Of a stretch of DNA of 64,000 nucleotides, positions 41,566 to 53,800 are shown piece by piece. Under the pieces are notes generated by a model. That model did no database searches. It had not been told where the DNA came from and saw only the letters and a list, made by a program, of their open reading frames with translations. Source of the DNA: Torreya grandis. Its lineage: Eukaryota; Streptophyta; Pinopsida; Cupressales; Taxaceae. The DNA lies in assembly GCA_037957365.1 (NCBI GenBank), contig JARHVA010005354.1:1118501-1182500 (forward strand), in the 5' to 3' direction. Made by a program: the position numbers and the translations under genes. Position 1 is the first letter of the stretch; the number at the start of each line of letters is the position of its first letter.

Positions 41566-42870
41566 GGGTTTCTGATGAAGGTAAGTGTTACAAGAATCTA
41601 CAATAGGTTATATAGATGAATATGAATATTATTTTCCTTATGATTTTCATTTTTCAATTGGATCAATGGGATCAATTTTTATAATTTACCTTAAATTACT
41701 CTACAAATATATTATGTAAGTTAGCAATATGAGTTTTGTAAGATTTGATAACATATGTTAGCAAGGTGGGTACTACAAGAATCGATAATATGGATTCATC
41801 AACAATGACATGATTTATACAATAATCAATAGTATGAGAATTTCAACAAAGTGAGTACTAAAATAACCAAAACTTTATTATGTCTTTAAGAAAGGTGAAA
41901 TGTCATTAATTGACATCTCACCCTTTCATGCTCTAAACTTCTCAATGAATATTTAAATGAAAAAATATAACAAGTTTTTGGTTTCAATGATTTTGAGGAA
42001 AATTTATAAATATAGATATATAAATATAAATAAATATTAGGTATGTTGATCACATATGTCTAAATTATTGATATTTATACCTAAAAAAAATATATGTTCA
42101 TAAAAAAATATAAGAAATACATTTTCATCTACATCAATGACTCAATAAATATGTATAATAAATAATTAAGAATTATTATGTTTAGAAAAATCTACATGTG
42201 ATAGATATTTCTACTATTATACATAAAATATAAATTTAATTTTATCTTACAAAATTGCATTGATGGTGAAGTGTCTCATTTGACTTGTTATAGCCTTAAT
42301 TGAGAGGAACCTAGATGGTGAATAAGCTCTAGTGACTTTGAAATATAGAAAATTCAAAAGAGGATATGGATATTAACCCATCAATTAACATTTGTTCCTC
42401 TAGTTTAGATGGATTACTATAAAAAATAAGGGATCCAAAGGAGAAAATTAATTAGAGAAACTTGGGATAAAATTTTAAAAGGAGTATGTGGCCTCTACCT
42501 CCATTTACTCCCTTCTATCCATCTAAATCAAAAGGGTAATTACATAAAATGGGGAATACAAAGGAATTAAAATTTAACCATCATTCCAAATCATACCAAA
42601 TTTTCCATACCATAACAAATATTCATCAAAAATTCTTTATAGATAAATCTTTATTACAACTCTGATCCTAAGACATGCATAAACATTAGGGGCACTTTCT
42701 CTTGACAAGAGAGAGAGTTGAATGTTGATTATTGAATGATGTAATCTCATTTTGAATATTAATAATTCCCATATATGGTATTTTTTATTAATATAATGGT
42801 TTTCAAGTCCATATAAAAATTCTTATATATAATTTTATCATGTTCAATCTACTCCATAATGATTAAATTA

Positions 42871-44190
42871 AACATACAATATATTTCAATATTGATCCAC
42901 TTGAGTGAATTTCAAAATTATTAAGTATAAGTACACCACTTCCCATATATATATGTACTTAAATAAATAATATTATTGATATTATTACAACACACACCAT
43001 GATCTTGGTGTAGACACAATACTTCAACAACTATTTGAAATGACTATATACTAAATAATTTGTATGTGTTCATCATTTCAAAATGCTCTATTGTATCCTA
43101 CATTAATACTAATTGGGATAGATACTAGCTCTTATTATTGATCCACTCAAATAAAATTATTATTTTTTATTATAATTACATCACTTCCCATTTTTGTGTA
43201 CTTCAATCATTAATATAATACATAAAACTTCCTAGACACATATGTAAATGACTGTATAGACATCTAGTATACATTAATAATTTTATAATGCTCTTATGTA
43301 TCCTACATGGATACTAATCAATATGAACAAGATATTTTATTCTAGATCCATTTTAGTGAACTTTTAACTTATTAGCTATAATTACACCACTTACCATAAA
43401 TAGATTTACCTCAATCAATACTATATTTGAGATTATTTCAACACATAATGAGATTTTTGTAGACACCATAATTTACAAACTGATATAAGTTACTAGATAG
43501 ACCTTTGGTATGTGTTAATTATTTGTTAATACTCTAATGTATCTTGGATAGAGATTAATTTAGATAGATAATATATTTTGGTATTGATCCACTTGAATTC
43601 ACTTTAAAATTATTAAGTATATGTACATAAATTCCCATATATAGATGTACTTCAAAAAATAATATAGTTAATATTCAAGTGTATCAAACACCATGACATT
43701 TTTAAAATCATAATAATTTTGAAACTAAGAATAATGAAAAAATAAACATTTGAAATGTGTTAATAAATTTAAATTGTTCTAACATATATTGCATATATAC
43801 TAACTAGAATGGGCAATATCTTTCAGTGTCAATCCAATTGAGTGAAATTGAAAATTATTAAGTATATTTACACCACTTCCCTTATCCATATGTACTTCAA
43901 TAAATAATAATATTGAGATTCATGAAACACACAACATGTACATCTTACAAATATAGTACTTCATAGAATGACAAAGATAAGTAGATATCAATTTTTTATG
44001 TGTCAAATAATTGATAATTATATTAGTACTACATGGAGACTAATTTAGATAGACAACATCTTTTAGTATCAATCCACTTTAGTGAACCACCTGTAAATTA
44101 TTAATTTAAATCATACCACTTCCTAATCTAGATCATATACTTCAATATTCAATAATATAATTGAGATTCTTATAACACACTACATATAAA
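42871..44190 (+). repeat. Tandem satellite, about 242-bp monomers, six copies
   Basis: A conserved anchor, TATTGATCCACTT (variants TCTAGATCCATTT, TGTCAATCCAATT, TATCAATCCACTT), occurs with its GATCCA/AATCCA core at 42894, 43140, 43345, 43586, 43831 and 44071. Spacing is 246, 205, 241, 245 and 240 bp. Each unit then has AAATTATTAAGTATA, TACACCACTTCCCAT, TGTACTTCAATAAATAAT and ACACACNACATGA-like blocks. One unit carries a deletion of about 38 bp. The units are well diverged, so the array is old and probably inactive as a satellite. Confidence 0.9.
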
Positions 44191-44679
44191 ATTTTGTATT
44201 AGTTAGGTGTGTCTTGAAAAATATAATCTAATTTAGTTGGTTACTTCATATGTTAGGGGAAAAAATATGCTAAAATAATGATATTTTTAGCTAATATGGA
44301 ATGATATATGCATGCCCACTAGAAAAAATTGACCATATTAATCTCAACATTTTGGGTAATTGTAGGCCTCAAAATTACTAATGCTCCCATTTGTAATCAT
44401 TTCATGTATTTGATAAAAACCATTATTTTAGTAATTATTCTAGTAAAATAAATGTATTCCCAAAATTAATGTATGGATCATAAGTAATGAATACATGGCC
44501 CATAAAGATAGATGATATTATTCAACATTAATTATATTTTAAAGTATGAATTGTAATTAGACATTAATACTCCCTAATGTAATTTGAAAAGGCATTAATA
44601 TTTTAATGTAAAAAACACATTTTTTTAATTAACAAAAAAATAATGAATATCCAATTGAAACCCCCTAAAAGCTCTCATT
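44191..44679. other. AT-rich, no gene seen
   Basis: Flank between the satellite and the LINE fragment. I see no supported feature. Confidence 0.5.
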
Positions 44680-45430
44680 TTTGGCCTTCCTCTGGTTCCT
44701 TGCCCTCCCCCACTTTTATTGGATCATTCGGTCCAAACGTAATGCCCACATTTTTGGCTATAAACACTCTAACCTATTGATTTACTTCAGCCAAATCCAT
44801 TTTTCCATTGCATTAAACTGGTAGATGATAATTCTGAATGACAAAGTGGGAACATTTGAGATGAAAGAGGGCATTATTGAAAAGTGGAACCTCACACCCC
44901 CTCCTACCAAACCCTTTCCAGAGATAAAGCACATGAAATCGGATCACTCCCTAGTGGGATTTTAAAGTTAAATTTTCATGGTGCATCTAAAGGAAATATT
45001 AGTAGGGTGGGTGGAGGAGGTGTCTTTAAAGATGAATCAGGGAAGGAAATTGCTGCCTATGCCAGGCCTATGGGAATCCAATCCAACCATGTAATAAAAA
45101 TAAGGCTTCTCTCTATGGCATTTAGCTTACATCCCAACTAAATATCCATAAGCTATCCATTGAAGGTGACTTTCTCAACATCCTTAATTCACTCATCAAA
45201 AAAGTCTAACCCTCTCAAACTATCAGCCAAATTATTACTGATGATAAACATCCTCCACTCAATAGACTTTACAATCTCCCATATTTTATTTTAAGGTAAC
45301 AAGGTGGAAGACACCTTGGAAAACATGTGAGTGATCAGCATAGACCTAAACATATGGATAGGATCTCACAATATCCCCCCTATTTCCTACCCTTTATAGA
45401 TAATGATGCAAAGCTAAAAGTACCATAGCT
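44680..45430 (+). pseudogene. LINE 3' fragment with RNase H domain
   Basis: The plus strand begins with the segment that precedes RNase H in plant L1 ORF2 (SKRNAHIFGYKHSNLLIYFS). It continues in one main frame (44884-45141) with LKLNFHGASKGNISRVGGGG, VFKDESGKEIAAYARPMG and a decayed IKIRLLSMAFSLHPN. After a shift it reads VSDQHRPKHMDRISQYPPYF and stops at 45429. The NFDGASRGNPG-type start, GGV-F and the ARP.G block are typical of the RVT_3 RNase H family found at the end of plant L1 ORF2. The catalytic Asp of NFDGA is His here. It is a 5'-truncated LINE remnant, different from the LINE at 22-28 kb. Confidence 0.7.
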
Positions 45431-45434
45431 TGTT

Positions 45435-46915
45435 ATGGAGACACACATGGGAACATTAATCATGATTAAAAAAAGACTTAATATCACATTGTGTCATGAT
45501 AATGACATGATTTCTATACTCGATGTTATAATACGTCATTTCAAAAAGACATATTCCAATGGTAATATAATAAAACCAAACATTGAAATTTTGATGTGCT
45601 ACTTGGCCCATGACAACCCTCAATGCAAGTGCATAAATAAAAACAACATCATGGGTGGAAATAGGGAGTTTTTTGAACTGATATCCTATGATAAAGTCTA
45701 TGCTAGACATAAAGTTTGGCAAAAGATGCAAAAGGGTGGTTTAACTAAGTTCATGCCAAGGATAAAAGGGCACGATGAGATTCTTGCTAAATATTTTTTG
45801 GTAGCATGAAAGCAGTGTCATATGACCTTCAAGGGAGATATTGTGGATGTTTCTAAGGAATGCATAGGGTAGGTTATTGGCATGACATGTGAGGGGATAA
45901 AGGCCTTCAAAGATAAACATAAGAAGTAGGATTTGATGCAAGCATTCATCTAGATAGAAACCATCTATCACATAGACAAGAAGGGTTTCCCAAGGGATGA
46001 CATTCCATGGAGATGGCCTAAAGTCTACCTACAGGTAATGTGTTACCTTACTCTTAAAGGAAAATTCACCCATATTTACTTGCATCACTTTTTACTGATA
46101 AACCACTTCAAAGGCCATAGGATTATCCTACCATACTATTTAATCATGTATCTCAAATTCATAGTCCTAACCTTTTAGTAAAAATGCTCAACTGATATTA
46201 TCCATCAATAATTAATCCTTCTTTTTACTAAATGGGCAACCCTTATGAGAAGTCAGGAAATACACATGGTGGAAAGTTATAAATAGAAATATCTAATAAG
46301 GACATTATTCTGGAGGGTAGAAAAAATGAGGCCTCTAATTTGACCTACCTAAATTATCCATAGGAGGGATGGAATAAGGAAAAGAGAAAGGCTCATGACC
46401 CATCTCTCCCCATAAAAGAGCTCTAGGAAGAAAGTCAACATGAGCCTTTAATTTCAATAGGGTGTGGAGAAATCTAATTTCAAACTCCATTAGCTTAAGA
46501 AATAGAGGTCTGGAGGAGGGATAAGGACCCTAAAAAGATCCTAAAGAGCCTCGGGTAGAATATAATGTAGTTCCATTAAAAATTTTAGATATTGGGTGGG
46601 CAGATGGTTTCACACATGGAATAATGGAACAAGTTTAAGCAAGAAATCAATGAGTTGAGGGAGGGGATTAGAGAATAAAAAATGGAGGAAGGGGGTAAGC
46701 CTAAGGGAACCCATAATGGAAAATAACTAATCACCATCACCCCAAGGGTTCATAAAACAAATAAAGGTAAACCATTAGTGGAGAAGACCAAAGGCACGAT
46801 GGAAAAAAGCAAAAACATGGCTGAAGGATAAGGGGTTAAAATAAAAGGTATATTGAGAAATAATGTAATGAAAATAGTGGGTGATGGCAAGAAGGAAAGT
46901 CAATTCATGTAAATT
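45435..46915 (+). pseudogene. Unidentified ORF with conserved N-terminal domain and coiled-coil tail
   Basis: It starts six bases after the RNase H stop. The first frame (45435-45809, 124 codons) reads YDKVYARHKVWQKMQKGGLT, then KFMPRIKGHDEILAKYFLVA. After the TGA the same frame continues through TAG/TGA codons: HMTFKGDIVDVSKECIG, VIGMTCEGIKAFKDKHKK, FPRDDIPWRWPKVYLQVMCY, LTLKGKFTHIYLHHFLLINH, FKGHRIILPYYLIMYLKFIV. The pattern (HD.x.FP.I.G.D, D..WRWP...., HH..L.NHF..G..I.FPYYL) resembles plant transposon-associated domain proteins that I know only as uncharacterised. The C-terminal third (46600-46915) is helical and charged (KFKQEINELREGIRE), then Lys-rich. It is followed by a retroposon-like tail. 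A non-autonomous element gene is the best guess. Confidence 0.5.
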
Positions 46916-47105
46916 TAGTTGGGGGATATGTTTTTTTAGATTGTTCTAGGTCTCTTTTTGCTAATTATTTACTAAAATTTTACATACATTAGGCTATGTT
47001 GGCCTTGTTTCATCTTGTCTAGTTTGTATTTATCTTGCTGATCTATGGTTTTTTAGGTCCTTGTAAAACCTAAGTTGAACCAATCAAATAAAAAGATAAA
47101 ATAAA
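46916..47105 (+). other. Retroposon-like 3' tail
   Basis: Non-coding sequence after the ORF contains TTTTTTAGGTCCTTGTAAAACC. It ends in an A-rich run (CAAATAAAAAGATAAAATAAATAAAAT). The GGTCC....AAAACC motif also occurs in the 3' untranslated part of the retroposon at 34.2-35.1 kb, suggesting related 3' ends. I find no clear target duplication. Confidence 0.45.
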
Positions 47106-47224
47106 TAAAATTACATTTTTGGGAGGTCAAAAAATAAATAAAATGAGGTGGAAAACATTATTGTGTTTTTTAATGCAAACATCAACACAACTTAAGTCAT
47201 TGAATGTAGAAACACCAAAATTGG

Positions 47225-48062
47225 CATGTTTTATCTCACCAAATTTAGTGTTGGTCATTTTTGTATATAATCATGTCAGTAAAAATCAATGAAGCGAAGT
47301 GGTGTTAGATATTAAGAAACAAATGAAAATATGACATAAAATTTTTTACAAATTCATTAAAATATACTACTATATGGTTTTTGGAAATATCATTGAGGTT
47401 CAATTTTTATTATGACTATGTTAATTATATCTAAGGATCCAATAATCTCACTTAGTAATGTGAAAATTTGTGTAGATCGTGGTAAATTTCACTTCTTCTA
47501 CAATCCCTAATTTGGAAGTCAAACCTAAAGATTACAAGGAAAATGATGTGTTTTGGGGCATGCATTACACTAGGGAAAGGCTTATATTCCTTGATATTTT
47601 ACAATCCCATAAATTATGTATAAAATCAAAAACATAAAACTTCTACATTTGAAATAAATCATTAGTGAATAAAACCAATTTAATATAATTTATGTCAAGT
47701 AAAATAATTGAAGCAATCATGAGTTAAAGATCATGAAAAAAATAAAAATATGACATTAAAAAGTGTCAAAAAATCATAAAAATACATTTCTATATGGTTT
47801 TTCAAAGTATCATGGAGGTTCAATTTTTTATATCATTATGTTCATTAGATATGAGGCTCCAATAATCTCACTTAGTAATTTAAAAATTTGTATTGATCAA
47901 TGGTAAATTTCAGTTCTTCTCTAATCCCTAATTGGGGAGTTGAGCCTAAAAATGATAAATAAAATGATGTGTTTTGGGACATGCATTACACTATGGAAAA
48001 TCTTATATTCATTGACATTTTTCAAGTCTATAAATAGTGTATAATAATAAAAATAAAAATAT
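47225..48062 (+). repeat. Two tandem units of about 420 bp
   Basis: Unit A (about 47225-47643) and unit B (about 47644-48062) align over their length. TATATGGTTTTT is at 47371 and 47791, GTCA.GTAAAA at 47275 and 47694. Both share CAATAATCTCACTTAGTAAT, CAATCCCTAATT/TAATCCCTAATT and ATGATGTGTTTTGGG.CATG. Divergence is moderate with some indels. No coding content was seen. It may be part of a larger satellite or a duplicated LTR fragment. Confidence 0.9.
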
Positions 48063-49530
48063 AAAATACCATAATTGTAATTAATCATTATCCAAACATA
48101 CCAATGTAATGTAATGTGTCCTTACTATGAACTTCAATGTTAATAATGAATTATCTCTTATTATTTTCTTGATTTCTTTATAAATGGTTGTAAACACTCA
48201 ATAGGTCATTATGAAAATAAATAGTGAGCTCCAAATGTAGATTCACTAATATTATGTTATTTATATAATGATTATAATTCAAATTAGGACTTTCCTAACA
48301 TGCAAACTAATATCAAATGGTAATTTTTTTGAAAAATACTGGACCACACAACATGAGAATACCCTAGTTGATCAAGATGATTTACCACCTCATAAACATA
48401 TTAAGTAATTTTTTAGAGGATAGACACATGACAACCAAAATATGAGAGAGAAAAGGGAGGAGAGAGAATTATTGGGAACATGAGTAAAAATGAAAAGAAA
48501 CACATCAATAATGCTAAATTTAGAAAATAATTGAAAAATACACAAGGGCCTTAGAATCATGTAATTTAATGGAAAAAAAATTCAGCAGCCATTTCTAGGT
48601 GGCTATATGATTCCCCACTTTGATTTTAATGTGTTCATACATATTAAATAAATCATGGTAAATATACATAATTATTATTCTCATGAATGTACTCCATCGA
48701 ATACCAATGCATTTGTGAGTCCTACAATAAAAATATTTATTTTTCTACATGAGCATGTGTGAGTGACAAAATAATAATATATATTGAAATATAGAAACCT
48801 GAAAATGATATAAATGATTGACTATGTGATGATTTTGATGTGAGATCACCTACCTCTAAATTTGTGTTAAATCTTACATATATTTACGATTACAAATTTT
48901 ATTGACAATTTATAAAAATAAAATAATATTCTAAGTGATACAAAAAATAAGACTTAGTAATATCCTAAATGTATCTTGTTGTGGGAATAGGTGACACATT
49001 ATGAGTAAATTTTGGTTTAAGTGAAATATTAATGCCCTTTATTAGAATAAAAAATTGTATTGAATTTCTAGATTCTAGATAAAATGGGTGGAATGTATAC
49101 TCTAATTTTGAGATCTAGGATGAACTTGTGAAATGCATATCTAAAAAAAGAAATATTTTTCTCTCATGTATAAGATAATAAATAAAACCAATGATATATA
49201 ACATACATAAATTTCATCTTGGAAGCATGCATGTTATAAATTATTTTTCCCATGTCAGTATATTATTTAATCAATAAAGTTGTAATATTAATATGCCCTG
49301 CAAAGGTGAAATGTAATAAATATAGAAAAAGGGTGGTCTTTCCCATATGAATTAAAGATATAAATAGTGAAATATAAATAGTGAAATAAATATATTTAAG
49401 GTACAACCATGGTCTCATTCCCAATTGGGTTTTTGATATTGATCATGGAAATATAGTCAAGTAACAAGATATTGTCCATGTTAAAGATCATGGCACATAA
49501 AATTCTCAATAATATAAATTATAATAATAA
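48063..49530. other. AT-rich, no gene seen
   Basis: No frame, repeat or RNA gene that I can support. Confidence 0.5.
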
Positions 49531-49536
49531 ACATGT

Positions 49537-49745
49537 AAAATACATGACAATGCATATAAAAAAAGTAACTAAAACATTGGCATCCACTCTAAGTACATAG
49601 AGACACATAATATAATGATAGTAAATATAAAAATAAAAATTTAAAATACATGACAATGCATATATAATAACTAATTAAGACATTGGAATCCACCCTAAAG
49701 ACATAGAGGCACAAATATAGTGAAATCACATCAAACACATAATAA
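49537..49745 (+). repeat. Tandem duplication, about 106-bp period
   Basis: AAAATACATGACAATGCATAT with ACATTGG.ATCCAC.CTAA and ACATAGAG.CACA is present at about 49537-49615 and again at about 49643-49720. TACATGACAA starts at 49541 and 49647. Confidence 0.85.
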
Positions 49746-49829
49746 ACATAGAAATAAAGTAAGACACATCAAAAACTCTATAAAACACATTAAACATGGT
49801 AAATACATGTCAAACACTTTTAAATAACA

Positions 49830-50330
49830 TTAAAAAACATAAATATACTTGAGAAAATGAAACCATGTACAACCTAAGAATGGAATAGGATATATGGAAA
49901 ATGAAATATAAAAATGAAATGAAGATAAGAAGTAAAATGAAAAGGTGATGAAAGCAAGACAATCCAAATAAAAGATGAAATTTAAATCATACTTGATATA
50001 ATTTAATGACATGCAATCAAATAATGAAAGAAAATGAAAAATACTAAAAAAAAATAAAGATAAAGGAATAATAATGAAAATTGAATAAAAATCAAAATAG
50101 ATAACGTATTCAAAACACAATGAAAGTGGAGAGGAAACTATAATCAAGCAACAAGAGAGAAAATAAAGACCAACAAATGAGAGGCCTATCATAGGAGAAA
50201 TTTGAGAAAGAAGGGATAATTTCCACAAATAATAAACCAAACGAAGGAAGGGAAGTAAATAAATATAAAATAGAAATAATTACATCAATAAATACATAAA
50301 TCAAGATATGTAGAAAAATGAGATTTTATT
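49830..50330. other. Purine-rich block
   Basis: The plus strand is strongly A/G-rich (GAAAATGAAATGAAGATAAGAAG-like). The minus strand is consequently open for 136 codons of Leu/Phe/Ser/Ile residues, which is compositional rather than coding. Its meaning is unknown. Confidence 0.5.
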
Positions 50331-50800
50331 TTTAGACATAATTATTTAAATAGAAAAGGTTTACCAATAGTATGATCATATTAGAGAAAGCCATAATAAT
50401 TATTAGAATATATATAAATTGAAACACATGTATGATTTTGAGTCAAAAAATGATTTTAATGTAACCTTGAGTCCAATAAATATAAAACATTATCATCATT
50501 GTTATCACCTTCTATGTCTTCTTACCTATCAGTATGACCATTTTCATTGATGTTACTTCAAATGATTGGCTAATTTTTAGGATATTTTATGTTTGAACTA
50601 GAAATAGGTGTGATAAATACACCTTTTAGGTGTATTATTATGTTCATGAGCCATGTGATTTACTATTGTAAAATTATAAGTGTAGGTTCCCAATGATGGG
50701 ATGTCAAATCACACATCTATCACAGTGCTAAATGGATCTCTCAATTCATGTTATTGATCATAATTGAGTTACATGATATTATTATCTTCATGATTTTACA
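50331..50800. other. No gene seen
   Basis: Transition between the purine-rich block and the pyrimidine-rich tract. I see no supported feature. Confidence 0.4.
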
Positions 50801-53800
50801 TAGGTTCCCTTGCCTCCCATATAAGAGATCTCAACTCTTTTATCACTCACTCTCAATTTTACATTTTGGAAATGTTCATCCCTTAAGCCTCAAGCCCTTC
50901 TCTCTTATAGCCTTACCTCTCAACTTGAAACTATCAACAACCTATAACAACCATATATTCTAAAAAACCTCCAATGGGACCCACCGCACATTTTTATAAT
51001 TTTTTAAGCTTGGTCATTGGTTAATTTGGTCAAGTAGTTAAAAACTATCATCAAGTAGGCTTGGAACCCACATTTTAAGGCTTATGATAGGGTAGCCTTG
51101 GTTTAGTATAACCTTGATATTTTTTTCTTAGAAAAAATCATATATTTCCTCATATTTATTTTCAATTTTTGCCATCATATTAATTCCATATTTTCTATGT
51201 GTCATCGTTTATATATGGTTCATTGTCTATTGTATTTATTTGTCTTAGGATCTACATCTATTTCCTTTTGCCTTACTTCTAGGCTCCCTTGTTGTAGGTG
51301 TTCCTTTCTTCTTCACATGGTTCACTTTATTTTACCTCCTCAAAATTCTATACTATATTGATTTTATTATGTGCACCATTTGAATTTGTTCCTCCTTATT
51401 TTCTTGAATTATATACAAGTTCTCTTGAACTATACTCCAGTGCCAAAATTTACTTTACTTTTACACTCCAAAGTTATGGTAATGTAGGATTTCCAATTCA
51501 CTTGGGATGTTCTTAAATCAAACTCCATAGGTAATTTTAAATGTAGTGATGTAGTCACTATTTTGGTTATCTACCTCAAAAAAGGTGATTAATTTTCAAC
51601 TTTATTTTGAATAAGCAAGATTTATTTATCCTCTTATGCTCTAAATACTCTTCATATCATTTTTTTCACTCTTCCTCTTCATCCTCTTTCCTCTCTCTTC
51701 TCTTCTTCTAAATTTTTCTCATTATTTTTAATTCTCCTTGATCCTTTAATAGGTTTGTGTCCACCTTTTCCTTTTGCTTCCACCAAGTTTTTACAACATC
51801 TCCTTGTGTGTACATTACAAGGCTCTCCTATACACCCTTCTCATCCTATATTATTTAGTTCACTCCTGTGGATCTAAGCCCATCTATATCTACCAAGTTC
51901 TGTCATCCTCATTCTTTGGTGCATGTATGATAATACTCTTCTACCTACTTCCTTTATGTGACCCTTCTTCCTAGTTCTCATGGGTTTGTGCTCATTCAGA
52001 TTACTCATCTTTACTATGGTATTTGTTCAACACTTCTTATGCACCTTTGTAAATTCTTATATTGGATGAAATTTCTTCCTTCTCTTGATACTCTTTCCAT
52101 TGCATGCCCTTTAAAAAAGATATCTATGTGGTACTTCTATCATATGTCTTTATCATTTTTTATCCCTTCAATCACTTTTCATTATTTCTATTTTTATATT
52201 TCTATGCTCCATATTCTATAAAATCCTGAGTGTCATAAGTGAATAAAATTATGCTCTATCCATCTATTATAGGTTTATTCTAACTTAATTTTATACCTCC
52301 TTATAGTGGTTTCTTATTATTATACACATTACATATTTTTCCTCTTAAAATGGATACAAACCAACTCTTCTTCACCTAATTCAACACTAATGTATATGGC
52401 TCTACATCTTGTGCTCTTTTAGGCACATTTCCACCCTTTGCCTTTAGGAAAATTATCATCTATTTTGTGCTCTCATTTGCATTTTATTTCAAGTGGACAT
52501 TCATTCACTCCTATAATTTTTTCCTAAACACAAAAATAATCAACTCTATGAGAAACTTGAATTCCCATCTTAATTATTCACCTTTTTCTTCTTATCTCCC
52601 TTCATCATATACTACTCTCATCATGCATCTCATGCCTTTACAATCTTAAGATAGTCCTCTTATAGCACTATTCCATTTCATCTTCCTTACATGCTTCTTT
52701 TTTCTCCAATTCAACTCCACTTATGCATATCCTACCTCTATCAATTTGATCTAGTCTTTCTTAGTGCTATCCTTTCTTTCCTCTTATTCCCTGCACACTT
52801 TAGCTTCTTGGTGCTTTTTATCCATTACAATATTCACTCCTTAGGATCAATTTCATTTTATACATCTTATTTATATTCACCCTTATGGATTATATATATT
52901 CCCCATACAATCTCACCCTTTTTATTATTTACTTCATCCCTTACATGCCTTGTGATATAAATGCTTCATCTACTTTTATTTATTGTTACACATCTAATAA
53001 TCTCATGCATATTCTCCTTGTCTAGTGTTCCTTATATATCTCTCTCTCCTCTTTGTGCATCTATATACTTGGTGTTTATACCATCTATCTCAAATTTAAT
53101 CATCAAAGAACATTTAGTTTCTTTAAATGAAACACTTCTTCTCCATAATCCACCTTTATTGGTTAGTCTCAAAATTTCACCCCATGATAGCTACCTCAAT
53201 GTTTGAAAATTTAATATCCTCCATTTTCTCTCAGGGAATATCTTCTCTCCTTACTTATCATGTATTAAAACTTTTTTTTCTATTATCTACCTCAATGTTT
53301 GGTGATATTATAGCCTTTGAATTCACTAATCTAAACTATACTTATTCTTCCTGAGAATTCTCTTGATTATTTCACCACTATACTAGCTACCTCAATGCTA
53401 TATGATATACTAGTCTCTATTTCACACTATTTAACTCTAATTCTTATTTATTTAAGGTGTCTCCAAATGGTTGGAACACTATGATATCCACCTCAATATT
53501 CAGTGCTCTACAAACCTTAGTTTCTCAACAAGAAACTATTCATCCTCATCACTCTCCTACATCACCTACATGTACACCATTCTACTTTGTTCTTATTACA
53601 TGTTAAGCATATCTCTACTAGTCCTTCATGATAAGTATTCCTTCTTGTGCACTTGTATTCTATAACTTTCTATTTTGAGGTATTTAGTTGATGACCTATA
53701 GATCTCTCCTATGTCCTCCTATAATTGAGTGATTCATCCTTTACAACTACACACTTATCCATCATAGTCAATATATTATCAACTCTTAGATTCCTCTTTT

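Larger units (their letters stand above)
38341..42870. other. AT-rich region without supported genes
   Basis: Holds a TCAAGGCC/GGCCTTGA inverted pair (about 38448-38512), a C run (41078-41090), overlapping inverted repeats at 39766-39825 and two diverged direct repeats near 41.4-41.6 kb. At 38760-38900 the plus strand has a coding-like run (LVKSRRIKALVMARHLVI). No domain is recognised. Confidence 0.4.

Noticed and set aside
42871..44190. CRISPR-like array
   Set aside because: Units are about 242 bp and diverged throughout; no short identical repeats with unique spacers, and the context is a plant genome.
49830..50240. 136-codon minus-strand frame with membrane-like composition
   Set aside because: Explained by the purine-rich plus strand; no conserved motif, start context or homologous copy, and the same bias opens neighbouring frames.
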